A DNA stretch of 64,000 nt from Acipenser ruthenus (Eukaryota > Chordata > Actinopteri > Acipenseriformes > Acipenseridae), in contig NC_081198.1 of NCBI RefSeq assembly GCF_902713425.1, forward strand, positions 21,931,188 through 21,995,187, given 5' to 3'. The notes beneath the pieces were generated by a model. The model was given only the letters and a program-made list of their open reading frames with translations, searched no databases and was not told where the DNA came from. Position numbers and translations under genes: made by a program. This document shows positions 9,243-18,763 of this stretch, in pieces (positions within the stretch are counted from its first letter, which is position 1; each line of letters opens with the position of its first letter).

Positions 9243-9832
9243 GGCGACTTGGCCCTTGCCCGGGGCCCCCCAGCCCGGACGGCACAGGGGGATTCAAAGG
9301 TGGGTGCAAAATTCCAAGCACAAGCAGACCCCCAAAAAACGGGCTGCTGCTTCCAGAGGGGAAATGTGCAATTTAAGCAGGAGGAAACAAAACAGCAAAA
9401 ACACACACATAACACCAAAAACAAAACATAAACTGGCGGAGTGCGTCTTACAAATAGTCATGCCAAGCTGCTATGCTGTGCAAGGTGCCTTGGGTAACTA
9501 CAACTGTGCCTCGCTGGCTGGCTGGCTTGCTAAGAAGGTCCTGGCATAGGGACATGTTCCACCACACTTGTCTGGTTAGCTGCATGCTCCCAGGAAACAA
9601 CCTGCTGCTGTCTACATCATCACCACATGTGAATAAAAGAAAGAAAGACAGCAAGAAAGAAAGAGAGAAAGAAAGAGAGAAAGAGAGAAAGAAAGAAAGA
9701 GAGAAAGAAAAAAAAAAAGAAGTAAAACGGCGGGAAAACTTGCATCAACACTGGCACTCTCCCTCCAGCAGGGGTAGACAAAATGCTCACAGGAGAGATC
9801 CAGATCTGACTTTGACCAACGTTAGAGAAAGG
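9243..9832 (-). repeat. U2 spacer
   Basis: Standard spacer with a short GAAA tract; no gene seen. Confidence 0.85.
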
Positions 9833-9982
9833 TGTGCACCGTTCCCGGAGGTACTGCAATACCGGGCCGATGCGTGGAGTGGACGGAGCAAGCCCCTGTT
9901 CCATCTCCCGATTCCAAAAATCAATTTAATATATGGTCCCCTGATAGGGGACGTATCAGATATTAAACTGATAAGAACAGAT
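9833..9982 (-). pseudogene. RNU2: U2 3' fragment (nt 38-187), split by B1
   Basis: Ends at the same U2 nucleotide as the fragment beside element A, next to a run of 20 T. Confidence 0.95.
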
Positions 9983-11599
9983 TTTTTTTTTTTTTTTTTT
10001 TATAAATTTTAATCAAATACTCAAAAAAAATACATCAATTTCTCACAAATAATACATCAAAATCAAATACTCAAAAACACGTCAATTTCTCAAAAACAAT
10101 ACTCAAAAAAACCTCAATTTCTCAAAAACGATACATCAAAATCATCATCATATTCAACTCAAACTCGAACTAAAGCTTTTTCTCATTTTCCAACTCAATC
10201 CTTTTTTTGGCTTTCTTTAAAGCCTCTTCCGCCTTCCACCGTGCATGCAACAATACTCTTTGTCTCTCCTCCTCATATCTTCTCCACTCTTGTTCAGAAA
10301 TCCTGCCCTTCCTCATCCTCTCCTTCCACGCCAACAACTCCGCAAACTCCTTAGCACAAAACATCTTCATTATATATTCTTCTGAAGACATTCCTTCCTC
10401 CCTTCCACTGTCCATGGTTTCTGACTCTCCTTTCTTTTTTCTTTTCTCCTCCTCTTCCTCCACACTCTTTGCCCAACTTGAGCTTGCTGTTGCCCCTTCC
10501 TCATCCACTTTCCTCTTTCTCTGAACACCCTCCACCCCCTCCATGGAATCATCCACGGAGGAGCCGGAACCTTCCGAGGACTTCTGTTGGCTGTTCTGCA
10601 TACTGCTGCCTCTCTTTTTCTCCGCCTCCCTGTTCGGCTCTCCTCCCCTTTCTTTTGTCCCTTCTGAACCAGAGTTTCCCGCCATTCCGCCCCCTTCTTT
10701 GGAAGCTCCACCCCCAACACTTTCTCCTTTATTCTTCTCATTGTCCTTTTCCTCTGGTTTTTCCCCTTTCTCTGTCTTCTTTTGCTTTGCTTCTTCTTTT
10801 TCCTTTCCTCCGTGTCCCGCCGCCTGAGCATAACTCCTCGCACTCTCAGGGCAATCTCTGTAGACATGCTCCTTGGAGCCACAGAGATTGCATATAGTCC
10901 CACTGGGGCAATCCCTGGATACATGGCCTATTTGGCTACAGTTCTTACAAACTACCTCCTCACAATCTGCTGCAAGATGACCTCCTCTGTTACATTTGTA
11001 ACACACCTTTGGCTGTCCTCTGTAAAACACAGTCCCCCTCACCGATCCAATCATCAGGTCAGGTCGGATGTGAATCATCCTCCCCTCCCTGACGTGCAGT
11101 TTAGCCATATATTTCCACACTCCATTCCAAATCCTCTCACTGTCCATCATTTTAACAGGTAACTCACTCTTAAGTTCCAGGCTCCTCTTCAACCTCGTAG
11201 AGATGTCCTCCACCGGCAGAAAAGGGCAGGCCATTGAAACAAAAACTGTTCTCCAGTCCATAAGAAACATAGGCTCAATGTTAAAAACACTGGCCGGCAG
11301 CTTCTCCTTGTTGTCCTCAAAGGTCTTCACTGCCTTCCAACAATCCTCTTCTTTATTCAAGGTCAGGTCGAAACTCCCTTTTGCAACACTGTCCTTCAAA
11401 CACAATACATCTTCAGCCTTCAGTTTAAATAGACCAAACACGATCTCCAAAACAAATTTCCGTCTCCCCCACAGCCCTGTCAGATTCTTCAACTGGAGCC
11501 TCAGGGTGTTCCTTGCTCTTGGACCTTCTTCTTCCATCTCGTCAGTAATATTCCTTCCAGCTCACGCTTTCCAGATCGATTACCTTCGCCTTCTCAAAG
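9983..11599 (-). mobile_element. Element B1: ORF1-only half-LINE at U2 nt 38
   Basis: 1617 bp in sense with U2: a leader of about 60 nt, one ORF1-type gene, a 3' UTR of about 170 bp rich in repeated TTTTTGAGAAATTGA motifs, and a poly(A) tail. No ORF2 sequence is present. It sits at the same target position as A, and its 3' UTR shares GTTTGAGTTGAAT with A. The poly(A) tail and fixed target site imply LINE-type retrotransposition, presumably with ORF2 supplied in trans (inference). It is analogous in layout to mammalian HAL1 half-LINEs. Confidence 0.85.
10170..11537 (-). CDS. Element B1 ORF1: CCHC protein with charged C-terminal module
   Basis: 455 residues, open throughout, from the first ATG after the leader (MEEEGPRARNTLRL). 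Residues 8-175 are the ORF1 core shared with A, C and D. CX2CX4HX4C knuckles lie at 179-192, 197-210 and 216-229, then RSYAQAA. Residues about 240-375 are a Lys/Glu/Gly/Ser-rich linker. Residues about 380-455 form a charged, probably helical module (FAELLAWKERMRKGRI, then WRRYEEERQR) absent from A. Likely an RNA-binding chaperone of the element RNP (family knowledge). No reverse transcriptase follows. By eye it is identical to the B2 product. Confidence 0.88.
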   Translation of the reverse strand: MEEEGPRARNTLRLQLKNLTGLWGRRKFVLEIVFGLFKLKAEDVLCLKDSVAKGSFDLTLNKEEDCWKAVKTFEDNKEKLPASVFNIEPMFLMDWRTVFVSMACPFLPVEDISTRLKRSLELKSELPVKMMDSERIWNGVWKYMAKLHVREGRMIHIRPDLMIGSVRGTVFYRGQPKVCYKCNRGGHLAADCEEVVCKNCSQIGHVSRDCPSGTICNLCGSKEHVYRDCPESARSYAQAAGHGGKEKEEAKQKKTEKGEKPEEKDNEKNKGESVGGGASKEGGGMAGNSGSEGTKERGGEPNREAEKKRGSSMQNSQQKSSEGSGSSVDDSMEGVEGVQRKRKVDEEGATASSSWAKSVEEEEEKRKKKGESETMDSGREEGMSSEEYIMKMFCAKEFAELLAWKERMRKGRISEQEWRRYEEERQRVLLHARWKAEEALKKAKKRIELENEKKL

Positions 11600-11633
11600 A
11601 CACTTGATCGGAGCCAAGAGGCCGAGAAGCGAT
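11600..11633 (-). pseudogene. RNU2: U2 5' leader (nt 1-34) at B1, variant
   Basis: U2 nt 1-34 with U16 to C, A23 to C and A24 to C. With the 3' fragment starting at nt 38, about three nucleotides of U2 are missing at the insertion point. Confidence 0.88.
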
Positions 11634-12244
11634 GGCGACTTGGCCCTTGCCCGGGGCCCCCCAGCCCGGACGGCACAGGGGGATTCAAAGGTGGGTGCAA
11701 AATTTCAAGCACAAGCAGACCCCAAAAAAACGGGCTGCTGCTTCCAGAGGGGAAATGTGCAATTTAAGCAGGAGAAAACAAAACAAAGCAAAAACACACA
11801 CATAACACCAAAAACAAAACATAAACTGGCGGAGTGCGTCTTACAAATAGTCATGCCAAGCTGCTATGCTGTGCAAGGTGCCTTGGGTAACTACAACTGT
11901 GCCTCGCTGGCTGGCTGGCTTGCTAAGAAGGTCCTGGCATAGGGACATGTTCCACCACACTTGTCTGGTTAGCTGCATGCTCCCAGGAAACAACCTGCTG
12001 CTGTCTACATCATCACCACATGTGAATAAAAGAAAGAAAGACAGCAAGAAAGAAAGAGAGAAAGAAAGAGAGAAAGAGAGAAAGAAAGAGAGAAAGAAAG
12101 AAAGAAAGAAAGAGAGAAAGAAAAAAAAAAGAAGTAAAACGGCGGGAAAACTTGCATCAACACTGGCACTCTCCCTCCAGCAGGGGTAGACAAAATGCTC
12201 ACAGGAGAGATCCAGATCTGACTTTGACCAACGTTAGAGAAAGG
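11634..12244 (-). repeat. U2 spacer
   Basis: Standard spacer carrying the promoter upstream of B1; no gene seen. Confidence 0.85.
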
Positions 12245-12431
12245 TGTGCACCGTTCCCGGAGGTACTGCAATACCGGGCCGATGCGTGGAGTGGACGGAG
12301 CAAGCCCCTGTTCCATCTCCCGATTCCAAAAATCAATTTAATATATGGTCCCCTGATAGGGGACGTATCAGATATTAAACTGATAAGAACAGATACTACA
12401 CTTGATCTTAGCCAAAAGGCCGAGAAGCGAT
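12245..12431 (-). ncRNA. RNU2: U2 snRNA gene, copy 6
   Basis: Full-length with all conserved elements. Confidence 0.97.
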
Positions 12432-13045
12432 GGCGACTTGGCCCTTGCCCGGGGCCCCCCAGCCCGGACGGCACAGGGGGATTCAAAGGTGGGTGCAAAA
12501 TTTCAAGCACAAGCAGACCCCAAAAAAACGGGCTGCTGCTTCCAGAGGGGAAATGTGCAATTTAAGCAGGAGAAAACAAAACAAAGCAAAAACACACACA
12601 TAACACCAAAAACAAAACATAAACTGGCGGAGTGCGTCTTACAAATAGTCATGCCAAGCTGCTATGCTGTGCAAGGTGCCTTGGGTAACTACAACTGTGC
12701 CTCGCTGGCTGGCTGGCTTGCTAAGAAGGTCCTGGCATAGGGACATGTTCCACCACACTTGTCTGGTTAGCTGCATGCTCCCAGGAAACAAACTGCTGCT
12801 GTCTACATCATCACCACATGTGAATAAAAGAAAGAAAGACAGCAAGAAAGAAAGAGAGAAAGAAAGAGAGAAAGAAAGAGAGAAAGAGAGAAAGAAAGAG
12901 AGAAAGAAAGAAAGAGAGAAAGAAAAAAAAAGAAGTAAAACGGCGGGAAAACTTGCATCAACACTGGCACTCTCCCTCCAGCAGGGGTAGACAAAATGCT
13001 CACAGGAGAGATCCAGATCTGACTTTGACCAACGTTAGAGAAAGG
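12432..13045 (-). repeat. U2 spacer
   Basis: Standard spacer with a somewhat longer GAAA tract; no gene seen. Confidence 0.85.
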
Positions 13046-13159
13046 TGTGCACCGTTCCCGGAGGTACTGCAATACCGGGCCGATGCGTGGAGTGGACGGA
13101 GCAAGCCCCTGTTCCATCTCCCGATTCCAAAAATCAATTTAATATATGGTCCCCTGATA
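13046..13159 (-). pseudogene. RNU2: U2 3' fragment (about nt 74-187)
   Basis: U2 breaks off in SL IIb and continues into a short inverted copy of itself (13159-13174) and then the LTR element. Confidence 0.92.
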
Positions 13160-13174
13160 CCATATATTAAATTG
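13135..13174. repeat. Foldback junction between U2 and the LTR element
   Basis: U2-derived caatttaatatatggt (13136-13151) is followed after a short loop by its reverse complement accatatattaaattg (13159-13174), which abuts the LTR. One arm is normal U2; the other exists only here, so this is a rearrangement scar, not a transposon terminal repeat. Confidence 0.8.
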
Positions 13175-13722
13175 TGACCGGGTCTTCCTCGTGTCACGCG
13201 TGTGGGTAGCCGCTGTTCAAGCATACAGAGAGACAGAGGTGGTGTTGTTGAAAACGCCGGCACAGGCGCGCAGGTTTTATTCACAAACAAACAAACAGAA
13301 AACAAAAGTAAAATAAAGATGGTCATGTGACGTTACCAGCGATGGTAACGCACAGAGGACCAGTACTTCAAGCTGTACAAAAAGTGCAAAATAAAACACA
13401 CTCCCACAAACTATAAATCAAAGGTGCCGTGAAAACGGCAGGCCTTGCAGCAGCCCTGAGCCATCTCCCGCGGATGTTTTTAACCTGACGGACACTCGAT
13501 CAAGACCCGCCCACCTGCTGATTGAGGTCCAGCCCAGCCAATCACCTGCTGCCCTTCCCCTCAACCAAGCCTAGCAGGCAGCAAGTCTCAATCGAGCGTC
13601 CGTCTGTAAACAATAATTCAATTAAACAAATCAGCTCCCAAAATGACACAAAATAAACCCATTTCCCCATCCAAATGATACCAACACTAAATACACACGT
13701 GCAGGGCACTCGCCCTGCTACA
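13173..13722 (-). repeat. 3' LTR
   Basis: Direct repeat partner of 14816-15365; left boundary at the foldback scar. Confidence 0.88.
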
Positions 13723-14815
13723 TACCTCCCTCCTTAGGATGAACCCTAAGGGTTCATCCGACAACACCATTATTTAATATTACGATCATCACATTACAAG
13801 TTTACACTAACCGACATATTACAAAACCCACGCAGCCTAAACAAAAACAAAAACAAAAAAAAATACTTTTTATATCTACTCCCCATCCCCCCCAATTTTT
13901 TTTTTTTTTTTTTTTTTTTAATATACTATTCTAACACATATGGGCGGGTGGGAGGGAACATTAGAGCCCAGTCAGCCTCAACCAACCACCAAACAACTAA
14001 CTGGCTCCAATGTTAAATCACAATTATAACTATACTTTATCACTCACTATTATTTACCATCATTATTATTTATCAGTATTCCCATCACCATAAGTATCAC
14101 TATAAATTTAACCATAATCCTTATCACTATCACCTTCACCATACACATCACCAGTTCACTCTTAGTATAATTTATCATCATTATTATCACTATTTAACTA
14201 TCATCGTTTAACCTTCATTTATCATTCCTATAATTACCATTACTAACATCACTACAATAATCATCTCACATTATCAATAACTAACTATCATTTATCCAAT
14301 AAATCATTTAACAATAATCAACTAACATTTATAACTATTCCCCAACACTTATTCTCACCCCTGGGCTTCTATGCGGGGGCGCCCATTCAACCCCGCTTAC
14401 CCCCTAAACCCAGTGTCCCTTCACGGGGCTCCTCTTCGAAAGATTGCCCCGCCTCCTTCTGAGACGATCTCCCACGAACGACAGGTCCTCCTTCGCTGAC
14501 GCTTGGCAGGCAGTTCCTCCCGCTGGCTTCCCGGGCAGGCAGTCTCTCTGGCTCCTCCCTCGCCAGCTTCCAGGACCGGAACTCCTCCTTCTGCAGCTCT
14601 CGGGGACGGACCCTCCTTGGCCTCTCTGGCGTTCGGGATCTCTCAGCTCCATTAAGGACAGCGGCTCCATCCATCTCCTTCAGCAGCCCCTCAGGGTTAC
14701 CTGCGGTCTGCCCTTGTGCCCCCCAAAAAATTTCAGGGGTTTGCTCCTCCTGTCTCTCTGTAGCCATCCAGCCTTGCTTCGGCAGGATGCAGCGGAATCC
14801 CCTTCCGACACCATA
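13723..14815 (-). other. LTR element internal region
   Basis: Starts (minus strand) with the primer-binding site and an arginine/glutamate-rich open stretch of about 126 codons (14387-14767) that I do not recognise. It continues as AT-rich simple sequence (13790-14350), including a poly(T) run near 13895, and ends with the polypurine tract. No reverse transcriptase or integrase is present. Confidence 0.7.
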
Positions 14816-15365
14816 TGTGACAGGGTCTTCCTCGTGTCACGCGTGTGGGTAGCCGCTGTTCAAGCATACAGAGAGACAGAGTTGGTGTTGTTGAAAACGC
14901 CGGCACAGGCGCGCAGGTTTTATTCACAAACAAACAAACAGAAAACAAAAGTAAAATAAAGATGGTCATGTGACGTTACCAGCGATGGTAACGCACAGAG
15001 GACCAGTACTTCAAGCTGTACAAAAAGTGCAAAATAAAACACACTCCCACAAACTATAAATCAAGGGTGCCGTGAAAACGGCAGGCCTTGCAGCAGCCCT
15101 GAGCCATCTCCCGCGGATGTTTTTAACCTGACGGACACTCGATCAAGACCCGCCCACCTGCTGATTGAGGTCCAGCCCAGCCAATCACCTGCTGCCCTTC
15201 CCCTCAACCAAGCCTAGCAGGCAGCAAGTCTCAATCGAGCGTCCGTCTGTAAACAATAATTCAATTAAACAAATCAGCTCCCAAAATGACACAAAATAAA
15301 CCCATTTCCCCATCCAAATGATACCAACACTAAATACACACGTGCAGGGCACTCACCCTGCTACA
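14816..15365 (-). repeat. 5' LTR
   Basis: Direct repeat partner of 13173-13722; its outer end joins D0 ORF2 directly. Confidence 0.88.
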
Positions 15366-16812
15366 GATGGTAATACTCACCCGGGATGCCATCTGGACCT
15401 GGCGTCTTACCGGTGTTCATGGTCTTAACCGCCTGGGTGAGCTCCTCCAGCGTGAGTTCTGGGTCCTTCTCCTCCTCCTCGTCGTCCCGCACTGAGTCAG
15501 GCTCCAACTGGCTCAGGAACCACTCTATCAGGGTGTCATCTGTAGCTTTGATGTTATATAGGTCCCTATAGAAGTTCTCTACCACTTTTTTCACTCCCTC
15601 ACTATCCTCTACTATCCTCCCCCTGCTGTCGAGCATGGAGGACATCAAGTGCCGCTTCTCCCTCGTTTTCTGGAAGAAGAAGCGAGTACACTTTTCGTCT
15701 TCCTCCATTTTTTGCACTTTTGCATTGTGCATGACCTTTCGTTGTTCCTCCCTACAAAGCACTGAAAGATCTAGCTTGGTCTGGGCTATCTCGTCGCTTA
15801 CAGGGAACCCCCGAAGCTGAAGCAGGCTCAGATGCTGGAGGGCAGCATTCAGGTGTTTATATTTGGCCCTCCTTTCTTTTGCTTTCCTCTTGCCTGCTGC
15901 TATGAAATAACCCTTAGTTCTGATTTTGACCATCTCCCACCACTCTATAGGGGAGTTGAATAGGTCACGCAAAGTGGTCCACTCAACAAGCCTGCTCTTA
16001 TAGGCTGCAGCTATGGAGGGGTCATCGAGTAAGGAGGTGTTTAATTTCCAAACCCCTGACCCCATCTGGGAGGTCTGAGGGACCTGCAATGTTACCTGCA
16101 GGAGCCTATGGTCAGAGAAGAAGACGGCCTGGGTGTCTACTGCCGTCTTCGTAAGGGAGCTGGTATGCAGGACGAGATCTATACGGGAGAAGGAGGTCCC
16201 AGATGAGCTCACCCAGGTAAAGGGAGGCACCAGGTCCTTACCTGCATCACACAGGGAGAAATCAGATATTACGGAGGACAAAACTCTACTAGAGCGGTCG
16301 TTGCGTGGCCTGCTCCGGTCTACGTCCCTCAGAGCACAATTGAAGTCACCTGACACGATGACGGGTACGTTCCCCAGCAGGAGTGGACGCAGCTGTGGAA
16401 AAAATTGAACTCTTTCGTTTTGGTTAGTGGGTGCGTAGACATTGACCAGTCTGAGGGGAGTGTTGTTGTATGTCACATCCACGCTCAGAATTCTACCAGG
16501 TTCTACCTCCCTGCTGCTGCGGGAGGTAATAAATGGGTTTTTAAACAGGATACCTACTCCGTCGGCTCTGGCTATGTTGGAGCCCGACCAGAAGGAGTCC
16601 CCCAGGGTCCAACTCTCCTTCAGGTCCCTATAATCAGGGCTCGACGAAATACCACACTCCTGCAGAAAGATGAGATCTGCTTTCAAGTTAGCTAGATAGT
16701 TTAGTACATCAAATCTTTTTTGTGTCTCCCTGATGCTCCTGACATTAACAGACACACATATCAGGGCCATCAGGGTAGCTAACAAGAAAAGGAGTCGCTG
16801 CGTCCACCCCAT
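15366..16812 (-). CDS. D0 ORF2, N-terminal part (endonuclease, start of RT)
   Basis: About 482 residues, 95% or more identical by eye to D1 ORF2. The APE domain is complete (Asn23, Glu52, GDFNC at 155-159, Asp212, SDH at 233-235). The coding region ends just after TPGPDGIPGEYYHL, before the catalytic RT motifs, where the LTR element begins, so it cannot make a functional reverse transcriptase. Confidence 0.9.
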
Positions 16813-16817
16813 AGCGA

Positions 16818-17873
16818 CTATGATTGGGAGGTCGGGACACTCTTCCTACTCTTAGCTCTACGCTTGCTTCGAGGGGGCTTGGGCTTATTTGCAACTCCCA
16901 TCACCCCTGAGAAGGTACTCACTGCTGCCTCGTCCAAGAAGGCACCGTCTTTATATGCACAGTACGTGGAGTTGTTGGGGCTATTCAACTCCCCACAAGG
17001 TAAGTCTGGTGGAACTTGCTCAGGGCCCCTCGGAACGTGTGGGTCAGCTTTGTCCTGGGGGGGGGTTATGACAGACAGCATTCTTTGGCTGTTACCGTCT
17101 GTTGAATTGGAGCTGTTAGCAGACTTCTGGCTTACCGCGTCCAGGGGTATTCCCATGTCCTCCAGTGCTGTATCTAGGAGGACCTCTAGGGGGCCCCTGG
17201 TTTTGCCCATACAAGGGAGGGGGTCAAGGATGCTTTGAAGGGAGGCCCTTCGCTTGAAGAGGGTCATTGCTACAGAGGTACTGCTGGTCAGGGAAGGTGT
17301 TGACCCCGACCTCTCCCTCGGTGCATTAGTGAACACCTCTTCTGCGAGGTGTGCTAGGGTTTGTGCCAACGACTGGGAAGGCTGGCTGGGGATGCCCTGG
17401 CTGGCTGCTACCTGCCCACTAGGCGGCAGTGTAGCCGTCCCACTCGCCTCCGTCTCTGCCTGCAAGGGCAAGACTGGGGACTTTGTGTGGACATTAGCTG
17501 GTTTTGGATCTATGGGGGCCACCTGCAACTTGCTGTCTTTGATCCTGATCTTCTTTCTTTTCCCCCCCTCGTCTCTACCCTTTCTTTTCCCCACCCTCTG
17601 CTGGTTCTTCACTCCCTTCCCCTCCTTCTCACTCTCACTTTCACTGTCGCTTTTGCTTTCCTCCCCCACGGACTCAATCCTTATGGCGTCATAACGAGAG
17701 CCGAGGGGGAGTGCTGGTGCTGAGAGGGCCCTACTCAGGGGGGGGCCGCTGCTGGGTCCGGGCTCCCTCCCTGACTCGTGTTCTGCATCAGAGGAGCTAC
17801 TGGAGGAGCTAGTGGAGTGGCTGTTGTACTCTCTCTCTGGGCTGGGGGAAGGGGTCCTCGTAAAACGGGACAT
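16818..17873 (-). CDS. D0 ORF1, second frame (C-terminal part)
   Basis: 351 codons in a different frame from 17735-18763 and overlapping it by 139 bp. The product is Ser/Pro/Glu-rich, with a basic stretch (KKIRIKDSK) and a basic C terminus (PPRSKRRAKSRKS). In D2 the same sequence is one frame with the zinc-knuckle part; here a G-run on the plus strand near 17891 is one base shorter. It ends with TAG five nt before the ORF2 ATG. It is probably the broken C-terminal half of ORF1; programmed frameshifting is less likely. Confidence 0.75.
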   Translation of the reverse strand: MSRFTRTPSPSPEREYNSHSTSSSSSSSDAEHESGREPGPSSGPPLSRALSAPALPLGSRYDAIRIESVGEESKSDSESESEKEGKGVKNQQRVGKRKGRDEGGKRKKIRIKDSKLQVAPIDPKPANVHTKSPVLPLQAETEASGTATLPPSGQVAASQGIPSQPSQSLAQTLAHLAEEVFTNAPRERSGSTPSLTSSTSVAMTLFKRRASLQSILDPLPCMGKTRGPLEVLLDTALEDMGIPLDAVSQKSANSSNSTDGNSQRMLSVITPPQDKADPHVPRGPEQVPPDLPCGELNSPNNSTYCAYKDGAFLDEAAVSTFSGVMGVANKPKPPRSKRRAKSRKSVPTSQS

Positions 17874-18763
17874 GTCTCGGGGGCGGGGGGGTGAGGGGGT
17901 GCTGGTGATGATGGTGGTGCTGGAGTCTGGGTCTTGGATACTGTTGGTGGTGATGTGGACTGATCTTTGTTACTTGCTCCCTCTTCCTGCTCAGGCCTAG
18001 GCTTGTTCATGTTTGCCTTGCTGGCTCTGGCCATGTTGGCATAGGAAGAGGGGCAGTCCTTAAACAGGTGCCCCTTCTTTCCACACAAATTGCACTGCCT
18101 CTCTTCTCTGCAGTGGCTGGTCTCGTGGGGGGCGCCGCAGTTCCTGCACTTGACTACAGTACACGCGGCCGCCAGGTGTCCTAATTCCCCACATTTCCTG
18201 CAGAGTTTTGGCATCCCATTATAGAATACCAGCCCTCTGTTGGGCCCTAACACTATGGAGTTTGGAATGTGGCGGACGCCTCCAATGCCCGATGGATCAA
18301 CATTAAGGCGTACCAGCCACTTTCTGGCTCCTGTCCAAACCCCATCTTCATCTGTAATTTTCCTCCCTTCTGATGACACCCTCCCATAGCGGTTAAGCCA
18401 TGTTGTAATATCATAGTCGCTAACAGCCTCATTGAAAAATTGGACAGTAACAACTTTCATTTCTCTGTCTGTCAGTGCATCCACACAAAATTCTTTGTAT
18501 GGAGCGAGATATTTATTCTCCCCCCAAAAGGACCACATTTCTTGTAACTTTTGGGGGTTCCTAAAACTGACCTCAAACACTTCCTTAAGCCCTGGCAATT
18601 TCACCAAACAATTCAAGTCAGAAGGGGAAAAACCCATACCCCTCTGAAGAATGGTCCGGCTGAACTCCAGTCTCGTCAGTCCTGGTTCCGTTTCATCTTG
18701 CTTGTTTCTTGTGAAGCGCACCGCATTGTGCCTCCTGGTTTCCTGGGTTGGCCGGAACGCCAT
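17735..18763 (-). CDS. D0 ORF1, first frame (zinc-knuckle part)
   Basis: 342 codons starting MAFRPTQETRRHNAVRF. The core is at 12-185, with knuckles at 188-201 (CX2CX4HX4C), 206-218 (variant CX2CX3HX4C) and 224-237. Beyond about residue 300 the frame runs into Pro/Ala-rich sequence that is the wrong frame of the downstream half. Confidence 0.82.
   Translation of the reverse strand: MAFRPTQETRRHNAVRFTRNKQDETEPGLTRLEFSRTILQRGMGFSPSDLNCLVKLPGLKEVFEVSFRNPQKLQEMWSFWGENKYLAPYKEFCVDALTDREMKVVTVQFFNEAVSDYDITTWLNRYGRVSSEGRKITDEDGVWTGARKWLVRLNVDPSGIGGVRHIPNSIVLGPNRGLVFYNGMPKLCRKCGELGHLAAACTVVKCRNCGAPHETSHCREERQCNLCGKKGHLFKDCPSSYANMARASKANMNKPRPEQEEGASNKDQSTSPPTVSKTQTPAPPSSPAPPHPPAPETCPVLRGPLPPAQRESTTATPLAPPVAPLMQNTSQGGSPDPAAAPP

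Larger units (their letters stand above)
13173..15365 (-). mobile_element. Short non-autonomous LTR retrotransposon
   Basis: Two direct repeats of 550 bp (13173-13722 and 14816-15365), starting TGT and ending ACA, bracket a 1.09-kb internal region. On the minus strand the 5' LTR is the high-coordinate copy, followed by TGGTGTCGGAAGGGGATT, a plausible tRNA-Leu primer-binding site; AAGGAGGGAGGTA just before the 3' LTR is a polypurine tract. The LTRs differ at about four positions by eye, so it is young. No pol or env-like coding region is seen, so it is a defective, non-autonomous form; superfamily not assigned. It abuts the cut end of D0; matching target duplications are not seen. Confidence 0.85.

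Noticed and set aside
10469-10897. Pro/Ser/Leu-rich plus-strand frames opposite B and C ORF1
   Set aside because: Antisense of the Glu/Lys/Gly-rich linker; no domain.
13135-13174. Terminal inverted repeat of a DNA transposon
   Set aside because: One arm is ordinary U2 sequence present in every unit, and no matching end or transposase exists.
14387-14767. Host gene candidate in the LTR element interior
   Set aside because: Low-complexity Arg/Glu/Gly-rich frame between two LTRs, just after the primer-binding site; not recognised as a host protein.
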